A DNA stretch of 64,000 nucleotides from Streptomyces sp. 846.5 (GCF_004365705.1 NZ_SOBN01000001.1:2520001-2584000); one strand, 5' to 3'. Shown: positions 48,624-59,192, numbered from the stretch's first letter. A program made the numbers and translations. The notes: generated by a model from the sequence alone, not told the origin.

Positions 48624-49931
48624 TCAGTTGACCTTCACCGGATTCACCACGTCGGCGATCATCACCAGCACGGTGAAGCAGAGGAAGACCCCGGCCACCA
48701 CGTACGCCACCGGCATCAGCTTGGCGACGTCGAAGTGGCCCGGGTCCGGAAGGCGGAACAGCTGGGCCATCCGGCGGCGGAAGGACTCCCACAGGGCGCC
48801 GGCGATGTGGCCGCCGTCCAGCGGGAGCAGCGGCAGCATGTTGAGCAGGAAGAGCGAGAGGTTCAGCCCGGCCAGCAGCTGGACCTCGAAGGCGAACCGG
48901 TCGATCAGCGGGGCCTTCATCGCGAAGACCTCACCGCCCACCCGGGCCACGCCGACCACACCGACCGGGGAGTCGGTGGCGCGGGGAGCGCCGTTGAAGA
49001 CCGAGTCCCACAGCGCCGGGATCTTGGACGGCAGGGCCAGGACGGAGTGCACACCGCTCTTGGCCATGTCGTACATCTGGGTCATGCTGGCGCCGAAGGT
49101 CAGCGGGACCGTGGTCGTCACCGGCGAGAGGCCGACGAAGCCGGCCTTGGTCGTCCGGCTGGTCGGGTTCCCGTTGGCGTCGTCCACGTAGACGGTGTTC
49201 TCGACCGGGGTCACGGTCAGCGTCAGCGGGGCGCCGTTGCGCTCGACGACCACCTTGATCGGGGTGCCGGCGACGGACTTGCGGATGTCGCTCTGCAACT
49301 GGTCGTAGCTGCTGATCGGATCGCCGTTGTAGGAGACGACCTTGTCCCCCGCCTTCATGCCGGCCGCAGCGGCCGGCGAGGGCTTGGCGTTGGCCGGGCA
49401 GGTGTCGGTGGTGGCGCTTCCCTGCGCCAGGACGCAGGCGCTGACGTAGCTCACCGTCGGCACGGCCTTGGCCATCCCGAAGCCCATGAACAGGGCCAGG
49501 AACAGGCCGAACGCCAGGATCAGGTTCATGAACGGCCCGGCGAACATCACGATGACCTTCTGCCACGGCTTGCGCGTGTAGAAGAGCCTGGTCTCGTCGC
49601 CCGGCAGGATCTCCTCGTAGGACTGCTCGCGGGCGTCCTCGATCATGCTGCGCCAGGGCGAGGTGCTGCGGGCGGTGACCTTCCCGTCCTTGCCAGGGGG
49701 GAACATCCCGATCATGCGGATGTATCCGCCGAGCGGGATCGCCTTGATGCCGTACTCGGTGTCGCCCTTCTTGCGCGAGCAGATGGTCGGGCCGAAGCCG
49801 ACCATGTACTGCGGCACCCGGATCTTGAAGAGCTTGGCCCAGCTGAGGTGCCCCAGCTCGTGCCAGGCGATCGACAGCAGCAGGCCGAACGCGAAGATGG
49901 CGATGCCGAGGAGGGTCATGAGTGCCGTCAT
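48624..49931 (-). CDS. rseP: Site-2 zinc metalloprotease (RseP/Rip1-like)
   Basis: This 435-residue intramembrane protease cleaves anti-sigma factors or other membrane proteins. The first helix holds the HExxH zinc motif ([12 protein letters not shown]), the C-terminal part has [13 protein letters not shown], and a PDZ domain lies between (about 185-270). The ATG overlaps the dxr stop codon (ATGA), and AGGTGG lies upstream. The dxr-rseP-ispG order is usual in actinobacteria, where Rip1 of Mycobacterium is a homologue. Confidence 0.96.
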   Translation of the reverse strand: MTALMTLLGIAIFAFGLLLSIAWHELGHLSWAKLFKIRVPQYMVGFGPTICSRKKGDTEYGIKAIPLGGYIRMIGMFPPGKDGKVTARSTSPWRSMIEDAREQSYEEILPGDETRLFYTRKPWQKVIVMFAGPFMNLILAFGLFLALFMGFGMAKAVPTVSYVSACVLAQGSATTDTCPANAKPSPAAAAGMKAGDKVVSYNGDPISSYDQLQSDIRKSVAGTPIKVVVERNGAPLTLTVTPVENTVYVDDANGNPTSRTTKAGFVGLSPVTTTVPLTFGASMTQMYDMAKSGVHSVLALPSKIPALWDSVFNGAPRATDSPVGVVGVARVGGEVFAMKAPLIDRFAFEVQLLAGLNLSLFLLNMLPLLPLDGGHIAGALWESFRRRMAQLFRLPDPGHFDVAKLMPVAYVVAGVFLCFTVLVMIADVVNPVKVN

Positions 49932-51181
49932 CGGCCACCTGCCTTCTTGATGTGGTCCTGCGCGGTGCCGCGGGCCCAGGTCTCCGCAGCCAGGACGTCC
50001 GCGAGGGTCAGTGCAGTTCCCGGACTCGGCCGACCGTGCTCGGCGACCACCTTGGCCACCGTATCCACGATGCCTGTGAACGGCAGCCGACCGTCCAGAA
50101 AGGCGTCGACGCACTCCTCGTTGGCGGCGTTGAACACCGCCGGGGCGGTGCCGCCCAGCGAGCCCACGTGCCGGGCCAGGCCGACGGAGGGGAAGGCCTC
50201 GGTGTCCAGCGGGAAGAACGTCCAGGTGGCGGCCTTGGTCCAGTCGCATCCCGGTGCGGCGTCCGGGACCCGGTCCGGCCAGCCGAGGCCCAGCGAGATC
50301 GGCATCCGCATGTCCGGCGGGCTGGCCTGGGCCATCGTGGAACCGTCGGTGAACTCCACCATCGAGTGAACGATCGACTGCGGGTGGACCACGACCTCGA
50401 TCTGCTCGAACGGGATGTCGTAGAGCAGATGGGCCTCGATCACCTCCAGGCCCTTGTTGACCAGGGTGGCCGAATTCACGGTGATCACCGGGCCCATGTC
50501 CCAGTTGGGGTGGTTGAGCGCCTGCTCCCGGGTGACTCCGGCCAGCTGCTCGCGGCTCCAGCCGCGGAAGGGTCCGCCGCTGGCGGTGACCACCAGCCTG
50601 CGGACCTCGCGCCGGGCGCCGCCCATCAGCCCCTGGAACAGCGCGGTGTGCTCGGAGTCCACCGGGACGATCTGGCCGGGCTTGGCGACCGCCTTGACCA
50701 GCGGGCCGCCGACGATCAGCGACTCCTTGTTCGCCAGCACCAGCACCCGTCCGGCCTCCAGCGCCGCCAGGGTCGGCGCCAGGCCGATGGACCCGGTGAT
50801 GCCGTTGAGCACCGAATGGCACTCCATCCCGGCGAGCTCCGTCGCGGCGTCGGGCCCGGTCAGGATCTCCGGGAGTTCCTGGCCGGGCTCCGCCGCGGCC
50901 GCCAGCGCCGCACGCAGCTCCGGTTCCGCCTCGGCCCGCGACAGCGCGACCTTGCGCACCCCGAGCCGCAGCGCCTGCTCGGCCAGCAGCCCGACCCGTC
51001 CGCCGGCAGCGGACAGGCCGACCACCCGGAAGCGGTCGGGGTTGCGCAGCACCACGTCGATGGCCTGGGTCCCGATGGAGCCGGTGGATCCGAGGATCAC
51101 CAGCTCCCGGGGGCCTTCGGGGTCGGCGACGACGGGGACGAAGCGCAGGTGCGGATCGGCGAGAGAGTCCATGTCGACCAT
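49928..51181 (-). CDS. dxr: 1-deoxy-D-xylulose-5-phosphate reductoisomerase
   Basis: This 417-residue NADPH enzyme makes MEP, the second step of the non-mevalonate isoprenoid pathway and target of fosmidomycin. It has the Rossmann motif [30 protein letters not shown] and the metal-binding [17 protein letters not shown] region. Two ATG codons (51181 and 51172) could serve; neither has a good ribosome-binding site. Its stop overlaps the rseP start, showing coupling. Confidence 0.97.
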   Translation of the reverse strand: MVDMDSLADPHLRFVPVVADPEGPRELVILGSTGSIGTQAIDVVLRNPDRFRVVGLSAAGGRVGLLAEQALRLGVRKVALSRAEAEPELRAALAAAAEPGQELPEILTGPDAATELAGMECHSVLNGITGSIGLAPTLAALEAGRVLVLANKESLIVGGPLVKAVAKPGQIVPVDSEHTALFQGLMGGARREVRRLVVTASGGPFRGWSREQLAGVTREQALNHPNWDMGPVITVNSATLVNKGLEVIEAHLLYDIPFEQIEVVVHPQSIVHSMVEFTDGSTMAQASPPDMRMPISLGLGWPDRVPDAAPGCDWTKAATWTFFPLDTEAFPSVGLARHVGSLGGTAPAVFNAANEECVDAFLDGRLPFTGIVDTVAKVVAEHGRPSPGTALTLADVLAAETWARGTAQDHIKKAGGR

Positions 51182-51206
51182 TGTGGACTGCCGCGCCGAC
51201 AGTGGA

Positions 51207-51294
51207 GCGTCAGGTGCCGTTCGGATGCTGCTTACTCCATCTCCCGGGGAGCGACCCCCCGGACCCCCACGGCGCGTCAGGTGCCGCTCGGATG
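51207..51294. repeat. Duplicated sedolisin 3' end flanking a dispersed repeat
   Basis: The 21-base sequence at 51274-51294 (last codons and stop of the S53 gene) recurs at 51207-51227 with one mismatch. Between them lies the 28-bp dispersed repeat copy 2 (51244-51271). The arrangement looks like a tandem duplication with a repeat inserted in the spacer. Confidence 0.8.
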
Positions 51295-53712
51295 CGCTTT
51301 GAACCAGGTGAGGAAGGACGCGGTGGGGCTGCCGAGGCCGGTGACGTCGTCGTAGCCCTTGGCCGTCTTCAGCGAGGAGTCCTTGTTCAGTGCCACCAGG
51401 AGCAGCGTTCCGCTGCTGTTCTGGGCCAGGAAGCTCGGCTCGTGGCCGTCCACCGGGTTCGGCACCACATCGTGGAACTGCGAGGTCCCGTTGAGGTGGT
51501 AGAGCACCGGGTTGGCGTAGCCGAGCGGGCTGCCGGAGCTCTGCACCGCCAGCGCCTCCATGCCGGAGAACAGCGGCGAGGCCAGGCTGGTGCCGCCGAC
51601 CGGCTGCTCGCTGTACTTGCCGCCGGTCATGGTGAAGTTCACCCCGCCGTCGGCCGCGGTGGTGGCGGTGACCTTGCCGGTGGTCTGGCCCACGGTCAGA
51701 CCGGTCAACGGGTCGGCCAGCATCGCGACGTCGGGCTCCTCGCGGTTGGCCTTGCCGGTGGTCGCGGTGGCCAGGCTGTCCGGCACCACGCCCTTCTGGT
51801 ACGACGGCTGCGGGAAGTAGACGGAGTTGCCGCCACCGCCACCGCCCTGGAACTTGCCGGCCGCGGTGTCCCAACTGCTGCCGCTCTGCGGGTAGGCCAC
51901 GTCGCCCCAGCCGGTCTCCCACTGGTACTGGCCCTGCGCCCCTATCCCCAGCGAGGTACCGCCGACGGCGGTGACGAAGGGGTCGCTGGACGGGTACGAG
52001 GCGGTGGGGCTGCTGGTGGCGTTGCTGGCCTGGGTGTAGTCGCCGTCGTCGCCGGTGGAGAAGTTGAAGGTGATGCCCTCGGCCGCCGCCTGCTGGAAGA
52101 TCTGCTCACCGGCCTGGACGTCGTTGGTGTCACCGGTGCCCTCGGGGCTGCCCCAGGAGTTGGTGACGATGTCGGCGGTGCGGCCGCTGACGATCTGCTG
52201 GAAGGCGTTGAAGAAGTCCGCGTCGTCGGGCTTGCGGGCGGCGTAGTAGACGATCTTCGCGTCGGGGGCGACCGCGTGCACCGCCTCGATGTCCAGTGTC
52301 TCCTCGCCCCACCAGCCCGAGGCCAGGTCCGCGGTGCTCGCGGCGTCGTAGGAGTCCGGCAGGACCTGCTTGAACTGGTCCGAGCCGAGCTGCGGCAGGC
52401 CGTTCGCGGCGGACCAGCGGTTGACGTCCTCGACGATCGTCGGCGAGGCGTAGGCGTCGACGACCGCGACGGTCACGCCCTGGCCGGTGAGGTTGCTGCC
52501 GGTGATGCCGTAGGCGCTGCGCAGCTGGGAGACCGTGTAGCCGCACAGGAGCTGGGTGGGCTTGCTGCCGTCCGGTGCGACCGTGTCGGCGCCCGAGGCG
52601 ACCCGCTCGCCGTAGTAGCTGCTGCAGTTGGCGCTGCTGCCGGCCGCGGCACGCAGCTTCGGCGCGTTGACCGGGCTGGAGGTGGTGAGACCGGTGACGC
52701 TGGAGATGTAGTCGCCGACGTTGGCCGGGTACTTCGGCTGGCCGGTCGGGGCCAGGTCGGTCCGTCCCGCGTGCTTGAAGCGGTCGATCTTGATGCTGAG
52801 GGTCTTCTCCACCTCGGAGACGGTGGTGGAGACGTTGATCGACTGGGCGGTCTGCGAGAGCACCTTCATCCCGGCCTGCTGGACCCACTGGGTGACGGCC
52901 TGACTGGCGTCGGCGTGGTTGGCGAAGGTCGAGTTGAAGTCCGAGGGCGAGAGGAACCTGTGGTACCTGGGGTCCCCCGGGGTGCCGACCTCGGTGGCGT
53001 AGGTGGCGAGGTTCGCCGGGCTGGACTTGGCGAACCAGACGGTACCGGTGACCACGGTGTTGGGGTCGGCGTGGCCGACGTCGTTGGCGGGGACCGCCCA
53101 CTTCGGCGGCACCCAGGAGGTGCCGCCGTCGGCGGAGGTGCCGTCGGCGCTGGTGCCGGTGGACTTGTTCTTGCTGCTGTTGGAGGCCACGACCGCGCTG
53201 ACGCCGGCCACCAGGACCAGGGCGGTGACCGAGGCGATCAGCACGCCCTTCCGGGACCGACGCGGACCGCCCCTGCCGCTGCCCCCGCCACTGCCCGGGC
53301 CCATGGGGCTGCCGGGACCTGAGGGCCCGCCAGGACCACCGGGGCCACCCGGGCCCCCGGGGCCGCCGCCGTAGGGCGGCTGCTGGGGCGGGCGCGGCGG
53401 AGGGGGCGGCTGGCCGTACGGGTTCTGCGGCGGCTTCTGGCCGTAGGGGTTCGGGGGCTGCTGCGGCTGGCCGTAGGGGTTCTGCGGCGGTGGCGGAGGC
53501 CCGTAGGGATTCGGCTGCTGCGGCCTGCCGTACGGATTCGGCGGTTGCTGCGGCGGTGGCGGCTGCTGCGGTCGGCCGTAGGGATTCGGGTTGGGCTGCT
53601 GCGGTGGCGGGGGCTGCCGACCGTACGGGTTCTGCGGCGGCTGCGGAGGCCCGTAGGGATTCTGCGGCTGCTGGGGGTTCTGGGGATTCTGCCCGTAGGG
53701 CGGGTAGCTCAC
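51277..53712 (-). CDS. Membrane-anchored S53 sedolisin/kumamolisin protease
   Basis: This 811-residue protein has a cytosolic N-terminus (1 to about 150) with eight NPYG units in a Pro/Gln-rich stretch and a Gly/Pro run, one membrane helix at about 156-177, a pro-kumamolisin activation domain (about 200-350) and a S53 catalytic domain. The expected Glu and Asp lie in WWGEETLDIEAVHA, and the nucleophile Ser in GGTSLASPL. It is therefore a type II membrane protein with the protease outside. The GTG start has only a weak ribosome-binding site. The downstream gene on this strand is dxr. Confidence 0.92.
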   Translation of the reverse strand: MSYPPYGQNPQNPQQPQNPYGPPQPPQNPYGRQPPPPQQPNPNPYGRPQQPPPPQQPPNPYGRPQQPNPYGPPPPPQNPYGQPQQPPNPYGQKPPQNPYGQPPPPPRPPQQPPYGGGPGGPGGPGGPGGPSGPGSPMGPGSGGGSGRGGPRRSRKGVLIASVTALVLVAGVSAVVASNSSKNKSTGTSADGTSADGGTSWVPPKWAVPANDVGHADPNTVVTGTVWFAKSSPANLATYATEVGTPGDPRYHRFLSPSDFNSTFANHADASQAVTQWVQQAGMKVLSQTAQSINVSTTVSEVEKTLSIKIDRFKHAGRTDLAPTGQPKYPANVGDYISSVTGLTTSSPVNAPKLRAAAGSSANCSSYYGERVASGADTVAPDGSKPTQLLCGYTVSQLRSAYGITGSNLTGQGVTVAVVDAYASPTIVEDVNRWSAANGLPQLGSDQFKQVLPDSYDAASTADLASGWWGEETLDIEAVHAVAPDAKIVYYAARKPDDADFFNAFQQIVSGRTADIVTNSWGSPEGTGDTNDVQAGEQIFQQAAAEGITFNFSTGDDGDYTQASNATSSPTASYPSSDPFVTAVGGTSLGIGAQGQYQWETGWGDVAYPQSGSSWDTAAGKFQGGGGGGNSVYFPQPSYQKGVVPDSLATATTGKANREEPDVAMLADPLTGLTVGQTTGKVTATTAADGGVNFTMTGGKYSEQPVGGTSLASPLFSGMEALAVQSSGSPLGYANPVLYHLNGTSQFHDVVPNPVDGHEPSFLAQNSSGTLLLVALNKDSSLKTAKGYDDVTGLGSPTASFLTWFKAHPSGT

Positions 53713-53915
53713 CTGAGGGACCTGTTCTTCTCGGAGGTGTGACTCTGCCGGGAGCCGGCCACTTCCGTCGGATCCGCTGACGCGGCCTCAGACGCGGCGT
53801 ACGGGCCCCCGGTGTCATGTCTCCATCCGTCGTACGCCTGCGCGCATCGTACCGAGCCGGGGCAACCCCCAGGACCGCCAGGGTCGCCCCGCTCTGATGA
53901 CGAATCAGCTGACGC

Positions 53916-55925
53916 TCAGCGGATCGTCCGGTGCACATTGTCCCGCTGTGACGGCCCAGGAGTGGAGTCCGCGATCCAGGGCCCCTCGCCCGAGGGGTCG
54001 AGGATTCCCTGTTCGAGCCAGGTGTAGCGGCCGCCGACCACCTGGCGGGCGATCTTCCGGTCCAGGTCGTCGGTGTTGGTCCAGAGCCGGCCGAACAACT
54101 CGTCCACCCGGATCCGGGCCTGACGGCAGAACAGCTCGGCGAGCTCGTACGCCGCCCGCCCCCGCTCCGGGTCCTGACCTGCCCCGGCCGTGGTGCGCAG
54201 CATCTCCGCCCGCACGCAGACCGCGCTCATCGCGAAGAGTTCGGCGCCGATGTCGACGATCCGTCCGAGGAAGCCCTGCTTGGTCTCCATCCGCCCCTGC
54301 CAGCGGGACATGGCGTAGAAGGTGGAGCGCGCCAGCTTGCGCGCGGAGCGCTCGACGAAGCGGATGTGCCCGGACAGGTCCTGATATCCCCCGTCCGGAT
54401 GAAACTCCCGGTACGAGGTGGGGAGTTGGCCGGGGCCGGCGGCCAGCTTGGGCAGCCATCCGGCGTAGAAGACGCCGGCCCGGGCGGCGGCGCGGCCCTT
54501 GCGTCTGAGGTCGGCCTCCGGCTCGATCAGGTCGCCGGCGACCTTGAGGTGGGCGTCCACCGCCTCCCTGGCGATCAGCAGGTGCATGATCTCGCTGGAG
54601 CCCTCGAAAATCCGGTTGATCCGCATGTCGCGCAGCACCTGCTCGGCCGGGACCGCCCGCTCACCGCGTGCGGCCAGCGACTCCGCCGTCTCGAAGCCAC
54701 GGCCGCCGCGGATCTGCACCAGCTCGTCGGCGATCCGCCAGCCCATTTCGGAGCCGTAGAGCTTGGCCAGCGCGGCCTCGATCCTGATGTCGTTGCGGTC
54801 CTCGTCGGCCATCTGGCTGGACAGGTCCAGCACCGCCTCCAGCGCGAAGGAGGTCGCCGCGATAAAGGAGATCTTCCCGGCGACGGCCTCGTGCTCGGAG
54901 ATGGGCTTGCCCCACTGCTCGCGCGCGGCCGACCACTCACGGGCGATCTTCAGACACCATTTGCCGGTGCCCGCGCAGATCGCCGGCAGCGAGAGCCGCC
55001 CGGTGTTGAGCGTGGTGAGGGCGATCTTCAGGCCGGCGCCCTCGGCGCCGATCCGGTTCTCGGCAGGCACCCGTACCTGGTGGAAGCGGGTGACCCCGTT
55101 CTCCAGGCCGCGCAGACCCATGAAGGCGTTGCGGTTCTCGACCGTGATGCCCGGGGAGCCGGCCTCGACCACGAACGCGGTGATCCCGCCCTTGTGCCCC
55201 TCGCTCCTGGGCACCCGCGCCATGACCACCAGCAGATCGGCGACCACCCCGTTGGTGGTCCACAGCTTCACCCCGTCCAGGACATAGGACGCGCCGTCCT
55301 CGGAGGGGACGGCCGCGGTCGCCAGCCGGGCCGGGTCGCTGCCCACGTCCGGCTCGGTGAGCAGGAAGGCGGTGATGTCGGTGCGGGCGCAGCGCGGCAG
55401 GAAGCGCCGCTTCTGCTCCGCGGTGCCGAACTGCTTCAGCGGCTGCGGCACGCCGATGGACTGGTGTGCGGAGACCAGGGCGCTGATGGCCGGGCTGACG
55501 CTGCCGAGCAGCGCCAGGGCGCGGTTGTAGTACAGCTGGGTGAGACCGAGGCCGTCGTACTCGGTGTCGATCTTCATCCCGAAGACACCGAGCTCCTGCA
55601 GGCCCCGGACCACCTCGTCGGGGATGACCGCCTCGCGCTCGATCAGCGCGCTGTCGATCTTCGTCTCGCAGAAGGCACTCAGCCTGGTCAGGAACGCCTC
55701 ACCCACCCGCACCGACTCCTCGTCGGGGAGCGGGTGCGGGTGGATGAGGTCCAGCCGGAAGCGGCCGAGGAACAGCTCCTTGGCGAAGCTGGGCCTGCGC
55801 CAGTCCTGCTCACGCGCCTCCTCGGCGACGCGCCGGGCCTCGCGCTCGGTGACCTTCGGGACTTCGGTGCCCTTGGAGCCCTCGGTACCTTTGGGGACCT
55901 CGGGAGAGACGTCGGGTGTGGACAT
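53916..55925 (-). CDS. Acyl-CoA dehydrogenase family protein
   Basis: This 669-residue FAD enzyme is longer than usual and resembles VLCAD/ACAD9-type enzymes. The core has FLLTEPDVGSDPARLAT, GVKLWTTNG and the C-terminal helical bundle with QIRGGRGFETAESL and NRIFEGSSEIMHLLIA. An extra C-terminal domain (about 440-660) follows. A GTG lies immediately before the ATG; the ATG is chosen because AGGTGG lies seven bases upstream. It is likely involved in beta-oxidation. Its substrate chain length is unknown. Confidence 0.92.
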   Translation of the reverse strand: MSTPDVSPEVPKGTEGSKGTEVPKVTEREARRVAEEAREQDWRRPSFAKELFLGRFRLDLIHPHPLPDEESVRVGEAFLTRLSAFCETKIDSALIEREAVIPDEVVRGLQELGVFGMKIDTEYDGLGLTQLYYNRALALLGSVSPAISALVSAHQSIGVPQPLKQFGTAEQKRRFLPRCARTDITAFLLTEPDVGSDPARLATAAVPSEDGASYVLDGVKLWTTNGVVADLLVVMARVPRSEGHKGGITAFVVEAGSPGITVENRNAFMGLRGLENGVTRFHQVRVPAENRIGAEGAGLKIALTTLNTGRLSLPAICAGTGKWCLKIAREWSAAREQWGKPISEHEAVAGKISFIAATSFALEAVLDLSSQMADEDRNDIRIEAALAKLYGSEMGWRIADELVQIRGGRGFETAESLAARGERAVPAEQVLRDMRINRIFEGSSEIMHLLIAREAVDAHLKVAGDLIEPEADLRRKGRAAARAGVFYAGWLPKLAAGPGQLPTSYREFHPDGGYQDLSGHIRFVERSARKLARSTFYAMSRWQGRMETKQGFLGRIVDIGAELFAMSAVCVRAEMLRTTAGAGQDPERGRAAYELAELFCRQARIRVDELFGRLWTNTDDLDRKIARQVVGGRYTWLEQGILDPSGEGPWIADSTPGPSQRDNVHRTIR

Positions 55926-56016
55926 CACGCACCACCTCGCAGCGGGTTACCGACCAGTGCTACCCGACCGTACGCTGCGTCACCGACAGATCACCAGAGG
56001 TGAGACCCGATCGGGG

Positions 56017-57471
56017 TCAGAGCGCCAGCCCCGTGAGCACCATGACCCGCTCGTAGGTGTAGTCGGCCATCGCGTACGCCACGCCCTCGCGCCCCACGCC
56101 GGAGTCCTTGACCCCGCCGTACGGCATCTGGTCGGCGCGGTAGGAGGGGGCGTCGCCGATGATCACGCCGCCGACCTCCAACTCGCGGTGGGCCCGGAAC
56201 GCGGTCTGCACGTCGTGGGTGAAGACGCCTGCCTGCAGGCCGAACTTGGAGTCGTTGACCAGCGCGAACGCCGCCTCCGTGCTCTCCGCCGAGGTCAGCG
56301 TCAGCACCGGGCCGAAGACCTCCTCGGTGGCCAGGGTGACCCCGGCCGGGACGCCCGCGAGCACGGTCGGCGCATAGCTCGCGCCCTCGCGCTTGCCGCC
56401 GGTGAGCAGCTGCGCGCCCGCCGCCACGGCCTCGTCCACCCAGGACTCGACCCTCTTGGCGGCGTCCTCGTTGACCAGTGGGCCGACGTCCACCGCATCG
56501 TCCGAGGGGTCCCCGGTGACCTGCGCGCCGACCTTGGCTACGACCTTCTCCACCAGACGGTCGAAGACGCTCGCGTCGGCGATCACCCGCTGCACCGAGA
56601 TGCAGGACTGGCCGCCCTGGTAGTTGGCGAAGGTGGCGATCCGGGTCGCGGCCCACTCCAGGTCCGCCTCGCTGGACCAGTCGGCCAGGACGACGGCGGC
56701 GGCGTTGCCGCCTAGCTCCAGGGTGACGTGCTTGCGCGGCACCGAGTCCATGATCTGGTAGCCGACCCGGTCGGAGCCGGTGAAGGAGATCACCGGCAGC
56801 CGCGGGTCCTGCACCAGGGCCGGCATCCGGTCGTTGGACACCGGAAGGACGCTCCAGGAACCGGCCGGGAGGTCCGTCTCGGCCAGGATCTCGCCCAGCA
56901 CCAGCGCGGAGAGCGGGGTGGCCGGGGCCGGCTTGAGGATGATCGGGGCGCCGACCGCGATGGCCGGGGCGACCTTGTGCGCCACCAGGTTCAGCGGGAA
57001 GTTGAACGGCGCGATGCCCAGGACCGGCCCGCGGACGAAACGGCGGGTGATCGCCAGCCGACCGGTGCCGCCCGCGTCGGTGTCCAGGCGCTGGCCCTCA
57101 CCGCTGTTGAAGCGGCGGGCCTCCTCGGCGGCCCAGCGGAACACCGAGGCGGCACGGCCGATCTCGCCGCGCGCCCACTTGATCGGCTTGCCGTTCTCGG
57201 CGGTGATCAGCCGGGCCAGCTCCTCGGCCCGCTCGGTCAGCCGGCGCGCCACATGGTCCAGCGCGGCCGCCCGTACGTAGGCGGGGGTCGCGGCGAACTC
57301 GTCCTGCACCGCCACGGCCGCGGCGACGGCCTCCTCGACCTGCGCCTCGGTGGGGATGCTGACGGTACCGACCAGGCTGCCGTCCCACGGGTGGTGCACC
57401 TCGAAGGACTCCGTGCCGCTCTCCTGCCGACCGGCCAGCCAGAATGCGTGGGTGCTGGTCACCGAGGTCAC
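56017..57471 (-). CDS. Aldehyde dehydrogenase family protein
   Basis: This 484-residue NAD(P)-dependent enzyme has the catalytic Glu in VTLELGGNA (near residue 250) and the catalytic Cys in QGGQSCISVQR (near 286). The cofactor site FNFPLNLVAHKVAP is intact. It resembles the lactaldehyde/succinate-semialdehyde group. The GTG start follows AAAGG. It lies 143 bp downstream of the PucR regulator gene and two genes away from gabT, so oxidation of a GABA-derived semialdehyde is a plausible role, by inference only. Confidence 0.92.
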   Translation of the reverse strand: MTSVTSTHAFWLAGRQESGTESFEVHHPWDGSLVGTVSIPTEAQVEEAVAAAVAVQDEFAATPAYVRAAALDHVARRLTERAEELARLITAENGKPIKWARGEIGRAASVFRWAAEEARRFNSGEGQRLDTDAGGTGRLAITRRFVRGPVLGIAPFNFPLNLVAHKVAPAIAVGAPIILKPAPATPLSALVLGEILAETDLPAGSWSVLPVSNDRMPALVQDPRLPVISFTGSDRVGYQIMDSVPRKHVTLELGGNAAAVVLADWSSEADLEWAATRIATFANYQGGQSCISVQRVIADASVFDRLVEKVVAKVGAQVTGDPSDDAVDVGPLVNEDAAKRVESWVDEAVAAGAQLLTGGKREGASYAPTVLAGVPAGVTLATEEVFGPVLTLTSAESTEAAFALVNDSKFGLQAGVFTHDVQTAFRAHRELEVGGVIIGDAPSYRADQMPYGGVKDSGVGREGVAYAMADYTYERVMVLTGLAL

Positions 57472-57614
57472 CGGACCTTTCCTCTACTACCTGCTGTGCG
57501 GATGTCTGCTGTCTGCCTCCACGGTAGAGCCGGCCGGCGCGGGCCGAGCTTGTCCGCAACGGAGCACTGCGGCACGCCGTCCGTACGTACTGGAGTGGGC
57601 GGTGGCAGCGGGCG

Positions 57615-59192
57615 TCACCCGTTGCTGCGGGTGCGCAGGGCGAGCCACAGCTCCATCCGGACGTCGGTGTCGTCCAGCGAGCGGCCGAGCAGCTCCTCGA
57701 CCCGGCGCATCCGGTAGCGCAGGGTGTGCCGGTGCACGCCCAGGTCGGCCGCGGCGGCGTCCCACTGGCCGTGGCGGGAGAGCCAGGCCTGCAGGCTGGC
57801 CTCCAGATCCCCGCGGGCGGTGAGGTCGTGCTCGCGCAGCGGTCGCAGCAGCGCGTCCGCGAAGGCCAGCACCGCCTCGTCGGCCAGCAGCGGCAGCAGC
57901 GAGCCGGTGCCCACCTCGTCGTGGTCGACGCTGCGGCGACCGCTGCGCAGCGCCACTGCCAGTGCCCGTTCGGCCTGCGCATAGGCGGCTCCGGCCGCCT
58001 CGGGGGTGGTCGGCGCCGAGATTCCGACGGACAGGGCCTCCAGGTCCTGGGCCGCGGCGACGACGTCCGTGTGGACGCTCCCGCCGTCCACGGCCAGCAG
58101 GACCAGCCGGTCGCCCTCGGGGGCCAGCAGCACCGGCTCACCCGAACGGGTGGCGGACTGTTCGGCGACGTCACTGATGAAGTCGAGCGGCTCGCCCTCG
58201 GCCAGCAGCACCCGGACCGGTCCGTCCGGCAGCCCGCCCAGCAGCGGTTCGGCGACGGCCCTGGCCGTGCCGATCTCCCCGGCCAGCACCAGCCTGAGCA
58301 GCGCGGACCGCATCCGCTCGGCCGAACGGCGCAGATCGCGGGAGCGTTCCAGGGTCAGCGTCAGCAGCGCCACGGCGGCGTTGAGGACATAGCGCTCGGT
58401 GGGGGTGAGCCGGTCCTCGGTGCCGACGGCGAGGAAGCCCCGGGCCCGGCGGTCGGCGCCGAGCGACTGCAGCACGACGTAGTCCTGGTCCTTCTGCTCG
58501 TTCTGCAGGGCCGCGCTGGAGGGGGCCGGACGGCTCCGCAGCCGCTCGACCTCGGGCCGCAGCGCGCGCGCCCGGCGCGCGGCCCAGTCGGGCGCCGCGA
58601 CCAGCACGGTCCCCGAGGCGTCGTACAGCGCCGCCCAGCCGCCGAGGCGCGCGGCCAGCCGGCGCACCAGCGCGGCGGTGCCGTCCTTGCCGAGCGCGGC
58701 CCGGGTCAGCTCCTCCTGGGCCTCAAAACTCGTGGTCACCGCCTGGTACTGCTCGGCGGCGAGAGCGGCGGTGACGGCCTTGCTGATGGCGATGAAAGGC
58801 GTCGGCTGCGGAACCTCCAGCAGCGGCAGCTCGCGCTCGGCCGCCGCCTCGACCAGGGCGGCGGGAACCTCCTGGTAGGACAGCCCGACCCCGATCCCCA
58901 GCCCGGCGACCCCGGCATCGGCCAGCCGGTGGACGTAGCGCCGCAGCTTCTCCTTCCCGCGGCCCAGCTTCAACCCGGTGGTGAGCAGCAGTTCGCCGCC
59001 TTCGAGGAAGGGCACCGGATCGTCCAGCTCGCTGGTGTGCACCCAGCGCACCGGGCGGCCCAGCTGCTCACCGCCCGCGAGCACGGTGAGGTGCAGCCCG
59101 GGTATCGCCACCAGCGACGACAGCGTGACGGCGGTGGCGCCGGAGGGGGTGGCGCTGGACGGGGTGGCGGCAGTGGCGCTGTGCTCGGTCAT
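57615..59192 (-). CDS. PucR-family transcriptional regulator
   Basis: This 525-residue regulator has an N-terminal PucR/PurC-like domain (GLHLTVLAGGEQLGRPVRWVHTSELDDP), a GGDEF-like middle part and a C-terminal PucR helix-turn-helix (GQWDAAAADLGVHRHTLRYRMRRV, about 480-503). Members control catabolic genes in response to nitrogen compounds. It lies between aldehyde dehydrogenase and VirD4-like genes, with gabT nearby. Likely targets are gabT and the aldehyde dehydrogenase gene. Confidence 0.9.
   Translation of the reverse strand: MTEHSATAATPSSATPSGATAVTLSSLVAIPGLHLTVLAGGEQLGRPVRWVHTSELDDPVPFLEGGELLLTTGLKLGRGKEKLRRYVHRLADAGVAGLGIGVGLSYQEVPAALVEAAAERELPLLEVPQPTPFIAISKAVTAALAAEQYQAVTTSFEAQEELTRAALGKDGTAALVRRLAARLGGWAALYDASGTVLVAAPDWAARRARALRPEVERLRSRPAPSSAALQNEQKDQDYVVLQSLGADRRARGFLAVGTEDRLTPTERYVLNAAVALLTLTLERSRDLRRSAERMRSALLRLVLAGEIGTARAVAEPLLGGLPDGPVRVLLAEGEPLDFISDVAEQSATRSGEPVLLAPEGDRLVLLAVDGGSVHTDVVAAAQDLEALSVGISAPTTPEAAGAAYAQAERALAVALRSGRRSVDHDEVGTGSLLPLLADEAVLAFADALLRPLREHDLTARGDLEASLQAWLSRHGQWDAAAADLGVHRHTLRYRMRRVEELLGRSLDDTDVRMELWLALRTRSNG

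Noticed and set aside
47272-49191. 639-codon plus-strand frame opposite ispG and rseP
   Set aside because: Explained by the G-ending codon bias of ispG; no recognised domain.
53380-53700. Possible CRISPR-like array in the sedolisin N-terminus
   Set aside because: The repeats encode in-frame NPYG units of varying spacing and are not direct repeats with unique spacers.
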